This document shows positions 9,285 to 16,481 of a stretch of 47,030 bases of DNA, one piece after another; positions within the stretch are counted from its first letter, which is position 1; each line of letters begins with the position of its first letter. The translations under genes and the position numbers were made by a program. The notes under the pieces were generated by a model. It was not told the DNA's origin. It saw only the letters and a list, made by a program, of their open reading frames with translations, and did not search any database. Source of the DNA: an uncultured Paenibacillaceae bacterium (GTDB lineage Bacteria > Bacillota > Bacilli > Aneurinibacillales > Aneurinibacillaceae); the NCBI GenBank assembly GCA_946478845.1, contig CAMLDI010000021.1:1-47030 (forward strand). Direction: 5' to 3'.

Positions 9285-10796
9285 TTAACGAATTTGGAAA
9301 TTCTTTTCCAGCATTGTCCCTTCATTCATATATCTGATGTGCCAAGAGAATGCCTTCTCCATAACATGTGGAGTTTGACCACCGCGGGAAAGGGCTTCCT
9401 GGTAATATTGATACAATTGCGTACGATACATAGGATGTACGCAATTTTCAATAATCTCCATGGCTCTTTCCGTTGGAGCCAGACCGCGTAAATCAGCAAT
9501 ACCCTGTTCAGTGACAATCATATCTACATCGTGTTCCGAATGGTCCACGTGTGAGACAAAAGGAACAATACTGGAAATAGCTCCGTTCTTCGCAATAGAC
9601 TTCGTCACAAAAATACTAATACGGGCGTTACGAGTAAAGTCGCCGGAACCACCAATACCATTCATAATCTTGTTACCCATGACATGGGTAGAATTTACGT
9701 TTCCGTAAATGTCCACTTCAAGAGCGGTATTCATGGTAATCAATCCCAACCGACGGATGACTTCAGGGTTATTAGAAATTTCTTGCGGTCGCAGGATGAT
9801 TTTGTCACGGTATTTATCAAAGTTACCCAGTACAACATCCATTTTCTCCTTGGATAATGTAAGGGCACCACCGGACGCAAACCGAATTTTTCCGGCATCA
9901 ATTAAGTCAAATACAGCATCTTGCAGCACTTCAGCATATAATTCCAGATCCGAAAATTCGGATTCTAGAAAACCATGGAAAACAGCATTGGCAACAGAAC
10001 CAACCCCAGATTGTAGAGCGGGAAGTTTGGTCATTCTGCCTGATTTTATTTCATCACGAAGTAAATTAATAATATGGGAGGCAATGGTCTTAGTTTCTTC
10101 ATCCGGTTCTACCAGAGTTTTGGGATGATCGGGTTCTTCTGTGATGACAATACCTCTGATTTTGTTTATATCGGTTTTAATGTAAGGTGTGCCAATTCGT
10201 TGGTCAACGGAGGAAATCTCAATGGGTCCACGTTGCCCAGGCATACCGGCATCGTACATATCATGAATGCCTTCTAATGAAAGAGGTTGTTCAATGTTTA
10301 ATTCAATAATTATTTCTTTCGCATTTTCCACGAAAATCATGCTATTTCCACCAGATGTGGTGGGGATAATATAACCTTCCTCGGTAAGAGCCAACGCTTC
10401 GATTACTGCAATATCCACCTGGGGAATTGCCCCTGTTCGAATCGTGTCAGCTGTATGGGAAAGGTGTTGGTCAATATAGAACATTTCACCTTGATTAATT
10501 TTTTTCCGGCAAGAAGAATCAGATTGGAAAGGCAAACGGAGATTCATAATTCCTGCTTCAGAAAGTACTGTATCAATATTAGGGCCAACAGAAGCCCCGG
10601 TGTATACATTAAGTTTTAAAGGAATATTTTCTTTTTTTACACGGTCAGCAATTGCTCTTGGCATTACTTTCGCATCACCAGATGAAGTAAAACCGCTAAA
10701 TCCAACGGTCATTCCATTCTGGAACCAGGAAGCTGCTTCTTCTTTTGAGACAATTCTCTCATTTAATTTCTTATTTCGTATACGTTCTGATAACAA
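9285..10796 (-). CDS. acetyl-CoA hydrolase/transferase family protein, second paralogue
   Basis: 503 residues, same family as the gene at 7510-9027. It shares GFSGFTSSGDAKV, YAEVLQDAVFDLIDAGK (catalytic Glu in the EVLQD block), NNPEVIRRLGLI and GGSGDFTRNARISIF. It starts with TTG at 10796, six bases after GAGGTG; no ATG is suitably placed. The two genes are separated by 258 bases with a terminator and each has its own leader, so they may be controlled independently. A perfect 20-bp palindrome lies 54 bases upstream of this gene only and is the best candidate operator. Most likely a CoA transferase used in acetate/propionate or overflow metabolism; the exact pair of substrates is unknown. Confidence 0.87.
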   Translation of the reverse strand: MLSERIRNKKLNERIVSKEEAASWFQNGMTVGFSGFTSSGDAKVMPRAIADRVKKENIPLKLNVYTGASVGPNIDTVLSEAGIMNLRLPFQSDSSCRKKINQGEMFYIDQHLSHTADTIRTGAIPQVDIAVIEALALTEEGYIIPTTSGGNSMIFVENAKEIIIELNIEQPLSLEGIHDMYDAGMPGQRGPIEISSVDQRIGTPYIKTDINKIRGIVITEEPDHPKTLVEPDEETKTIASHIINLLRDEIKSGRMTKLPALQSGVGSVANAVFHGFLESEFSDLELYAEVLQDAVFDLIDAGKIRFASGGALTLSKEKMDVVLGNFDKYRDKIILRPQEISNNPEVIRRLGLITMNTALEVDIYGNVNSTHVMGNKIMNGIGGSGDFTRNARISIFVTKSIAKNGAISSIVPFVSHVDHSEHDVDMIVTEQGIADLRGLAPTERAMEIIENCVHPMYRTQLYQYYQEALSRGGQTPHVMEKAFSWHIRYMNEGTMLEKNFQIR

Positions 10797-10841
10797 TGTC
10801 TACACCTCAATGTTATATGCACTGTCTTAATATAAGGACGC

Positions 10842-10869
10842 GTACATTTGTACTGTATTAATACAGTAC
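10842..10869. promoter_or_regulatory. overlapping inverted repeats, candidate operator of the CoA transferase gene
   Basis: Perfect 20-bp palindrome GTACTGTATTAATACAGTAC at 10850-10869. It overlaps a second inverted repeat, GTACA-TT-TGTAC, at 10842-10853. It lies 46-73 bases upstream of the TTG start at 10796 on the minus strand, a position where a repressor could block transcription. The spacing does not match LexA boxes. The regulator is not in the window as far as I can tell. Confidence 0.6.
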
Positions 10870-10976
10870 CATTAAATAATTATTGTTGGCAACGATTTTT
10901 TTTAAAACAGAATAATCGGGGTTAAAGTAGTAAATTGTCGATTATTGATGAAATTTATCGGATATGAGGGGGGATT

Positions 10977-11129
10977 TTAGGGAAAATAGCAGGTTGTAAA
11001 AGGGTTCATTTTCTGGATAATCTATACGCTTTAGGATTGTTAGAAGACCATTCCTATAAGCAAGTTGAAGAAATGATAGGAATCAGTAAATCCACTTTAA
11101 TAAGAGCAAAGAAGAAGGGTATCCAGTAA
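10977..11129 (+). pseudogene. remnant of serine recombinase C-terminal helix-turn-helix
   Basis: An open frame of 50 codons with no ATG, GTG or TTG start; an in-frame TGA lies three codons before it. Its end reads [19 protein letters not shown] followed by [11 protein letters not shown] and stop, the typical C-terminal HTH of resolvase/invertase-family serine recombinases. The catalytic domain is absent. A terminator hairpin directly follows the stop, so the natural 3' end of the gene is kept while the 5' part has been lost. Best read as the scar of a mobile element next to the SEFIR gene. Confidence 0.6.
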
Positions 11130-11145
11130 CAAGGGTACTCTTTTT
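11112..11145 (+). terminator. terminator after recombinase remnant
   Basis: 13-bp stem including G-U wobbles (11112-11124 with 11133-11145) ending in CTCTTTTT. Confidence 0.6.
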
Positions 11146-11288
11146 CATGTGTATAGAGGGGATAGTTTTCACCATTTACAAGGATTTATCTTCTTATATT
11201 AGTAATAGCACTCCCACTCCCACAACTTACTATGTTTTTCCAATTATATGTTATTATTTATTTATATTTTTAAGGTAGGTGAGTTTTA

Positions 11289-12728
11289 ATGAGTCAACAA
11301 TCCCTTACAAACCCAAAAGTATTCATATCATATAGTTGGACAACCACAGAACATGAAGAATGGGTCGTAGAATTGGCAACTAGATTAATGCAGGATGGAA
11401 TAAAAGTAGTATTAGATAAATGGGATTTAAAAGAAGGACATGATATATTTGCATTTATGGAAGGAATGGTAAAGTCCTCAGATTCAATTGATAAAGTTTT
11501 GATAATATGTGACAAGGGTTATAAAGAAAAGGTAGATAAAAGGGTTGGTGGTGTAGGAACTGAAGCCCAAATAATTACACCTCAAATTTATAATGATATT
11601 CAGCAGGAGAAGTTTATCCCTATTGTTGCTGAGAGGGATGAAAGAGGTAATCACTTTATACCTACATATATTGCTTCTAGACTTTACATAGACTTATCAT
11701 CTTCTGAAGTTTTTGAAGAAAACTATGATAAATTGATAAGAAATATTTATAAAGTTCCTTTATATAAAAAACCAGCACTGGGTAAACCACCAGAGTATCT
11801 TTTTCAAGATGAATCCCCTCACTTCCAAACAACAGTTGTTCTAAGACAAATGAGAGTTGCTCTAGATAAATATCCAAATAGATTAAGAAATTTGTGGGAT
11901 AGTTTTACTGATGCTTTTTTTGAGAGTCTAAAAGATTTAAATATAGAAGAAGTTAAGGATAGAAATGAAATAGATGAACAAATTATACAAATGATTAACA
12001 AGTCACTTCCATTAAGAAATGATTTTATAGATGCCTTAGAATTAATATGTTTAGCAGACATTGTAGAAGCGGAACAAATCATAGAGTTTTTTGAAAAAAT
12101 ATATTTCTTTAGTGAATTTCAAGGTAATGGAACCAACTTTGATGTACAATTTGACCAATATAAATTTTTAATTACTGAACTTTTCTTATATTCTATATTG
12201 CTTTTATTAAAAGAAAGGAAGTATACACTAGTTAGTCAAATTCTTAACGCTGATTATTATGTAGATACGAAGTATAGTAGTGATAGAACGAAGAATTATA
12301 CCGACTTTAGATTCTATCTAAAGTCATTAGATTATCGAAAACAAAAACTGAGTCTGAACAGGCTTAGTATACATGCAGACCTAATTAAAGAAAGGTCATA
12401 TAAAAGATATGTAAATGATTTAATAAGTACAGATTTAATCCTCTATTATATTTCCAAATTAAGCACAAATACAGATAGTTGGAGAAGAATATGGTATCCA
12501 ACAACCTATATTTATTTAAGAGAAGCAGGTACAATCAAATTAATAAGTAGATTAAAATCGAAAAGTCATTTTTCGAATGTTAAGACCTTATTTAATGTAG
12601 ATACAGAAAGTGAATTAAAGAAAAAGATTGCAGAATTTGAAAGTGATGGTGGATACCCTGGAGGATGGGAAGGTATTCCTAACATCAGAAATTTTATTAA
12701 TCCAGACGATGTATGTACCATTCTATAG
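11289..12728 (+). CDS. SEFIR/TIR-like domain protein, candidate single-gene defence effector
   Basis: 479 residues. Residues 10-17 (KVFISYSW) form box 1 of the SEFIR/TIR fold. VVLDKWDLKEGHD (40-52) is the conserved segment after helix 2, and GGVGTEAQII (87-96) is a further block seen in bacterial SEFIR proteins. The fold ends near residue 135. The remaining 340 residues are charged, largely helical in appearance and not recognised; they may be a sensor or oligomerisation part. No signal peptide or membrane helix. The gene is clearly more AT-rich than its neighbours and lies between a recombinase remnant and a tRNA-Arg gene, signs of horizontal transfer. SEFIR/TIR domains in bacteria are mostly linked to NAD-consuming or signalling defence systems; that role here is inferred. 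ATG start with AGGTGAG. Confidence 0.75.
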   Translation: MSQQSLTNPKVFISYSWTTTEHEEWVVELATRLMQDGIKVVLDKWDLKEGHDIFAFMEGMVKSSDSIDKVLIICDKGYKEKVDKRVGGVGTEAQIITPQIYNDIQQEKFIPIVAERDERGNHFIPTYIASRLYIDLSSSEVFEENYDKLIRNIYKVPLYKKPALGKPPEYLFQDESPHFQTTVVLRQMRVALDKYPNRLRNLWDSFTDAFFESLKDLNIEEVKDRNEIDEQIIQMINKSLPLRNDFIDALELICLADIVEAEQIIEFFEKIYFFSEFQGNGTNFDVQFDQYKFLITELFLYSILLLLKERKYTLVSQILNADYYVDTKYSSDRTKNYTDFRFYLKSLDYRKQKLSLNRLSIHADLIKERSYKRYVNDLISTDLILYYISKLSTNTDSWRRIWYPTTYIYLREAGTIKLISRLKSKSHFSNVKTLFNVDTESELKKKIAEFESDGGYPGGWEGIPNIRNFINPDDVCTIL

Positions 12729-12733
12729 TTTAA

Positions 12734-12760
12734 AAAGGGCACCTTAAAAGGGTGTCTTTT
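12734..12760 (+). terminator. terminator of the SEFIR gene
   Basis: 10-bp stem with two G-U pairs (AAAGGGCACC with GGTGTCTTTT) starting six bases after the stop codon and ending in TTTT. Confidence 0.7.
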
Positions 12761-12801
12761 GTTTATTATATGGGAGTGAGGATTAATAAAATTGTCGAAG
12801 G

Positions 12802-12830
12802 TTTACCTATAGACCGTTATCCTTTATAAT
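12802..12830 (+). promoter_or_regulatory. promoter of tRNA-Arg
   Basis: TTTACC, 17-base spacer, perfect TATAAT; it ends 54 bases before the tRNA. Confidence 0.65.
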
Positions 12831-12883
12831 AATAAAGTGAACCAATATCTTTTAAAAAACTTGATACTGAAAACATTTCATAT

Positions 12884-12956
12884 GGCTCCGTAGCTCAGTG
12901 GATAGAGCGTCGGTTTCCTAAACCGTGCGTCGGAGGTTCGATTCCTCTCGGGGCCA
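12884..12956 (+). tRNA. tRNA-Arg (anticodon CCU)
   Basis: 73-base cloverleaf. The 7-bp acceptor GGCTCCG/CGGGGCC has one G-U pair. The D stem is GCTC/GAGC and the anticodon loop TTCCTAA with anticodon CCT reads AGG. The T arm GGAGG-TTCGATT-CCTCT is present and the discriminator is A. The 27-43 pair of the anticodon stem is a mismatch. CCA is not encoded (TCA follows). It stands alone with its own promoter and terminator. Confidence 0.93.
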
Positions 12957-12986
12957 TCAAAAGGCGTCTTCCTGTAAAATCCTGGC

Positions 12987-13027
12987 GTAAACGTGAGGAT
13001 CTCCAGGAGGGCGTTTACTTATTTTTT
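12987..13027 (+). terminator. tRNA-Arg terminator
   Basis: GTAAACG (12987-12993) pairs with CGTTTAC (13012-13018), followed by TTATTTTTTTT. The inner CCTGG/CCAGG segments offer an alternative pairing. Confidence 0.65.
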
Positions 13028-13112
13028 TTCGCGTTTAATTAGCCAGAAAAAGATTTAAAAAACAATGCATAATTGGGTTATCGTCTATTCTTCTTGCCTA
13101 AGGGACACATAT

Positions 13113-13126
13113 ACTGTCATGACAGT
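13113..13126. promoter_or_regulatory. 14-bp perfect palindrome upstream of small gene
   Basis: ACTGTCATGACAGT lies 24 bases before the TTG start of the gene at 13150. Its half-site ACTGT is also the half-site inside the palindrome at 10850-10869, though the spacing differs. Possible operator; no direct evidence of binding. Confidence 0.35.
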
Positions 13127-13149
13127 TCTCTATAGGGAGGGTACTTATT

Positions 13150-13275
13150 TTGGCTCCTAAGACGTTATCGACAGCACAAAAACTAGCCATTGTGGGTGGC
13201 ATATTAACATTGCTTGGAGATTTATTTTCCTTATTATCTTCATTATCGGATAATGATAATGGCGAAGATGATTAA
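13150..13275 (+). CDS. 41-residue membrane microprotein
   Basis: TTG start 8 bases after GGGAGGG. The product begins APKTLSTAQKLAIVGG, followed by a hydrophobic stretch (ILTLLGDLFSLLSSL) and an acidic tail (DNDNGEDD). It resembles the small single-helix proteins with an AQKL-x-GGILTxLGD pattern that I associate with Bacillus-type genomes, but no function is known. The coding case rests on the strong ribosome-binding site and on the clean split into helix and acidic tail. Confidence 0.5.
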   Translation: MAPKTLSTAQKLAIVGGILTLLGDLFSLLSSLSDNDNGEDD

Positions 13276-13481
13276 AGGATTTTGAGCTGGGAGTCATTGT
13301 CATTTCCGCAAATTGGACAAAGCTTTGCCATATGTATTATACTCCTTTACCTAAATAAATAAGTAAAATTATATCATTGGGACTTTTATTTTTAGCCAAG
13401 TTTTTCAAAAAATTAAATAGTGGTTTTTAATTTTAAGGGAAACATAAAGGTAACAGCATTAAAGCTACAGGAGGAACGTCA

Positions 13482-14003
13482 GTGAAAAAGGGGTATAAGT
13501 GGTCATTAATTGGGTTAGGCATACTTGTATTTATGGGAGTAACGTATTTTATTGCATATGCCTATTTTAAAAACAAATTAGAATACTATGAGGTTGCCCA
13601 AAAAGGGCAAATTGTCGGTTATTGGGAATTAGTACAATGGACCGATGAAATGAAAAAACAAAATAAAATCAATCCCTGGCCCATGAAATATCAGTGGTTT
13701 GGCATTTATGAGGATGGTCGATTTTTTTCTTATATGGCAAATGAAACAGGTAATATTGGCGCAACTCAGTTGGAAAAATTATTTAAAGAGGCACCGGCCA
13801 ATATAACCTATACATATGATCAGGGATTAATGAGGGTTAAATATACTGATTTTCCCAACATTAATGAAGTTTGGGGAGTTACTGTGGTTACGAAAAAAAC
13901 GGAAAAAAATGGGGTTGAGTTTCTTCCAGGGGATTTAATCATGTCCATTGCCAATGAAAAAGGAGAAACCGTTTATTATCGCCATTTGCGTAAGGTGAGT
14001 TAA
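13482..14003 (+). CDS. membrane-anchored hypothetical protein
   Basis: 173 residues. GTG start 7 bases after AGGAGG. One N-terminal transmembrane helix (about residues 8-28) is followed by an extracytoplasmic domain of about 140 residues rich in aromatic residues, with an early GYWELVQWTDE segment that recalls lipocalin-like calycin domains where G-x-W opens the barrel. That resemblance is weak and I do not assign a function. It has its own leader and a strong terminator, so it is probably a single-gene unit. Confidence 0.75.
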   Translation: MKKGYKWSLIGLGILVFMGVTYFIAYAYFKNKLEYYEVAQKGQIVGYWELVQWTDEMKKQNKINPWPMKYQWFGIYEDGRFFSYMANETGNIGATQLEKLFKEAPANITYTYDQGLMRVKYTDFPNINEVWGVTVVTKKTEKNGVEFLPGDLIMSIANEKGETVYYRHLRKVS

Positions 14004-14127
14004 AATAATTCATTATTTGTATACAAGTATTTAGCAATGAATTATAGGATAATCAGGGTGCAACATTCATTTTAAAAGGAGAGCACCAAGCCTTTATGCG
14101 TCGGAGATAGCAATCCTTATCTGATAA

Positions 14128-14155
14128 AAAAAGTCGGGGATTTCCCCGACTTTTT
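14128..14155 (+). terminator. terminator after the hypothetical membrane protein
   Basis: Perfect 12-bp stem AAAAAGTCGGGG / CCCCGACTTTTT with a 4-base loop. Confidence 0.85.
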
Positions 14156-14437
14156 AATGGTTAAAGAATATATAAGTTTATGGGGTTACGATGGTAACCT
14201 CTTTTTCAAAATAAGACCGTAAGGTCAATGGTTGAGATGATAATGAATCAAGTCAGTTGCCTTTTTGCGAGCCGATACGAGGGAAACTGAAAGAAGGGCG
14301 AAAAAAGCCTTCAACAGTCTCACTTCTTGAACTACCCAGATGTTTTGAAGGCGCGCCCGGATTGAAGTTGGCCGTCAGTCTTACATCATTGTCGGCGAGG
14401 AACTGGCACGATTTGATTCTTAGCATCTCTTTTTTTT
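14156..14437. other. gene-free region with decayed GC-rich sequence
   Basis: No convincing gene. A second terminator-like hairpin (GGTTAC-GATG-GTAACC, 14184-14199, followed by TCTTTTT) has no gene in front of it. From about 14257 to 14420 the sequence is markedly more GC-rich than its surroundings and can be read as a short open frame ending in the repeat at 14390-14419. That frame runs on into the antisense of the acyl-CoA synthetase and has no ribosome-binding site. Most likely debris of a lost gene or mobile element. Confidence 0.5.
14390..14419. repeat. dispersed GC-rich repeat, copy B
   Basis: Second copy of the 30-base element at 6030-6059, 28 of 30 identical and in the same orientation. 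In both copies one frame reads SARNWH followed by D/G-LI. The two differences are one silent and one replacement change in that frame, so descent from coding sequence is possible but unproven. Confidence 0.6.
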
Positions 14438-16015
14438 CTAAAAAGCTAATTTTCTGCTACGTTCTAATTCCCGTAAAACGACCCGTCGTACTTTATTGGA
14501 GATGGTGCGGGGCAATTCTGCAATAAATTCAATTTCCCTTGGATACTTGTAAGCAGCAGTCACTCTTTTCACATGGTGTTGCAGTTCTTTTATTAAAGCA
14601 TCTGAAGCCATTTTTGGGTCTTTGAGAACCACAAAGGCTTTCACAATGAATCCTCTAACCTCATCAGGACTGGCTACTACCGCAGATTCTTGTACAGCTG
14701 GGTGAATGTCAAGGGCATCTTCCACTTCTGCTGGGCCAATGGTATATCCTGAACTAATGATAACGTCATCGGCTCGTCCTTTATACCAGTAATAACCATC
14801 CTTATCTATGCTGGCCAAATCACCTGTTAAATACCAGTCTCCTTTAAATGAAGAAGCAGTACGTTCAGGTTCATTTAAATACCCTTTAAACAAAGCAGGG
14901 GAATCTTTATGCACAGCGATATGCCCAACCTCCCCTGAAGGAAGGGTATTTCCATCTTCATCAATGATAGCAATAATATTTTCCGGCGTTGGTTTCCCCA
15001 TGGATCCTCGTTTTTCTTCCATATCGGCGAGGGTAGCAATCAATAAGGTCGTTTCCGTTTGCCCGTATCCATCGCGTATGGTAACGCCAAATTGTTCTTT
15101 AAATTTTTCTATTACTTGAGGATTCAGGGCTTCTCCCGCACTAACCGCATAGCGCAAAGAAGATAAATTGTATTGTTCCAAGTGAGGAAGTTTGACTAAC
15201 ATGCGATATTCAGTAGGAGTACAGCAAAGTACATTCACTTGATACTCATTAATGATGTGCATATATTTCTTTGGGTTAAAGGTACCTAGATAGGAAATGC
15301 TTGTTGCACCAGATCCTAATGCGGATAAAAAGGGCGTCCAGGTCCATTTACCCCAACCAGGTGCGGCAGTTCCCCAAACCACATCCCCTTCTTGAATTCC
15401 CAACCATTGTTTGGCTGCCACAATTTGGTGGATATATCCCCAACTATGGGAATGAATAACGCCTTTAGGATTTCCCGTTGTTCCTGATGTGTAATTAAGA
15501 AAAGCTATATCTTTGGAAAGCGTAGATACAATCTCAAAATCTGTAGACATAGATTGGATAAATTTATCATAAATAATCCAACCTTCATGGCCACCGCCAA
15601 CGGAAATAAATTGTTGCAGATGGGGTACCTGATCGCGAATGGCATCAAAGCGGTCAAGCAGAGAGTGGTAACAAACCACAGCTTTCGCTTTTGAGTGTTG
15701 GATACGATAAAGTAAATCTTTAGGTTGAAGCAACTCAGAACCTGGAGTGATAATGATTCCGCTTTTTAATGCGCCTAGGTAAACGCTATAGGTTTCATAG
15801 GTTCGTGGAAGCATGACCATTAGGGTATCACCCTTAGCTAACCCGGCTTTTTTTAAAGCGTTAGCAAAACGGTTTGATTCTTCTCGAAGTTGTAAATAGC
15901 TCAGCTCTTTTTTAATTCCTTGCTCATTTTCCCATCGAATGGCAATACGTTGAGGATCATTGGCAAATTGGTCAATGTCTCGTGCTAGATTATACTCGGC
16001 TGGTATGGTTCTCAA
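14438..16015 (-). CDS. AMP-forming acyl-CoA synthetase (medium-chain/aryl type)
   Basis: Activates a carboxylic acid to acyl-AMP and then acyl-CoA. The TTG at 16015 is chosen because AGAGGAG lies 8 bases upstream; the frame is open 12 codons further but without a site. This gives 525 residues. Core motifs of the ANL superfamily are present: YTSGTTGNPKGVIH (P-loop), DGYGQTET, the hinge segment YWYKGRADDVI, and the C-terminal catalytic Lys in SNKVRR. The VVWGTAAPGWGKWTW segment resembles the acetyl-/benzoyl-/medium-chain branch. Substrate not determined. It lies convergent to an unrelated gene and probably forms its own unit. Confidence 0.9.
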   Translation of the reverse strand: MRTIPAEYNLARDIDQFANDPQRIAIRWENEQGIKKELSYLQLREESNRFANALKKAGLAKGDTLMVMLPRTYETYSVYLGALKSGIIITPGSELLQPKDLLYRIQHSKAKAVVCYHSLLDRFDAIRDQVPHLQQFISVGGGHEGWIIYDKFIQSMSTDFEIVSTLSKDIAFLNYTSGTTGNPKGVIHSHSWGYIHQIVAAKQWLGIQEGDVVWGTAAPGWGKWTWTPFLSALGSGATSISYLGTFNPKKYMHIINEYQVNVLCCTPTEYRMLVKLPHLEQYNLSSLRYAVSAGEALNPQVIEKFKEQFGVTIRDGYGQTETTLLIATLADMEEKRGSMGKPTPENIIAIIDEDGNTLPSGEVGHIAVHKDSPALFKGYLNEPERTASSFKGDWYLTGDLASIDKDGYYWYKGRADDVIISSGYTIGPAEVEDALDIHPAVQESAVVASPDEVRGFIVKAFVVLKDPKMASDALIKELQHHVKRVTAAYKYPREIEFIAELPRTISNKVRRVVLRELERSRKLAF

Positions 16016-16163
16016 TTGAAAAACTCCTCTTATCTTTCGAATGACATACAAGTATTATAAAACATATTTTTTAAAAATGTAGATAAAAGGGCCAATCTAG
16101 TTTGATATATAATATTCCATTTACTAAATGGGCAAAATAAGGAAAAAGAAAGGAGAAATGAAT

Positions 16164-16421
16164 ATGGGAACCCCCTATTTATGCCCTTCATGCAAATCAA
16201 ACCGTAGCCGCTTTACGATTATTGACCAGACTCCCCATTATGTAAAAAAAGATCCCCAAACCGGAGATATCATCAATACCTTTTCTCAAGATCAATTAGA
16301 CCTATTTCATATGCCTTATCAGGGGAGTGCAACGCGAATTCAATGTGGGGCTTGTGGATTAATTGAAGATGAGCGTTCATTTATTGCCATGGCTAAAACT
16401 AACCCCCGAAAACAAGGATAA
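16164..16421 (+). CDS. small zinc-ribbon protein
   Basis: 85 residues from the ATG at 16164, which has AGGAG 8 bases upstream (the ATG at 16158 is too close). Two CxxC pairs, CPSC near the N-terminus and CGAC near residue 65, predict one zinc ribbon. No other domain, signal peptide or membrane segment. Function unknown. It is divergent from the acyl-CoA synthetase and convergent with the NlpC/P60 gene. Confidence 0.75.
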   Translation: MGTPYLCPSCKSNRSRFTIIDQTPHYVKKDPQTGDIINTFSQDQLDLFHMPYQGSATRIQCGACGLIEDERSFIAMAKTNPRKQG

Positions 16422-16432
16422 GTAAAGGAATC

Positions 16433-16474
16433 AAAAAAAACGCCAGGGAGGGGAGGTCCCTGACGTTTTTTTAT
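16433..16474 (-). terminator. terminator shared by zinc-ribbon gene and NlpC/P60 gene
   Basis: 11-bp stem around AACGYCAGGGA (16439-16449 with 16457-16467). On the minus strand the odd pair is G-U and a run of eight T follows, so it works best for the minus-strand gene. Confidence 0.8.
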
Positions 16475-16481
16475 ACAGATT

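Noticed and set aside
10850..10869. LexA (SOS) box
   Set aside because: The E. coli-type box needs CTG-N10-CAG; here the spacing is N8. The Bacillus box is CGAAC-N4-GTTCG and does not match.
12884..12956. tRNA-Arg as attachment site of an integrated element carrying the SEFIR gene
   Set aside because: No second copy of the tRNA 3' end is visible upstream of the SEFIR gene and no integrase gene is present.
14257..14526. Open frame of 89 codons as a real gene
   Set aside because: No ribosome-binding site, and its second half is antisense to the end of the acyl-CoA synthetase gene. The first half may be debris of a coding element.
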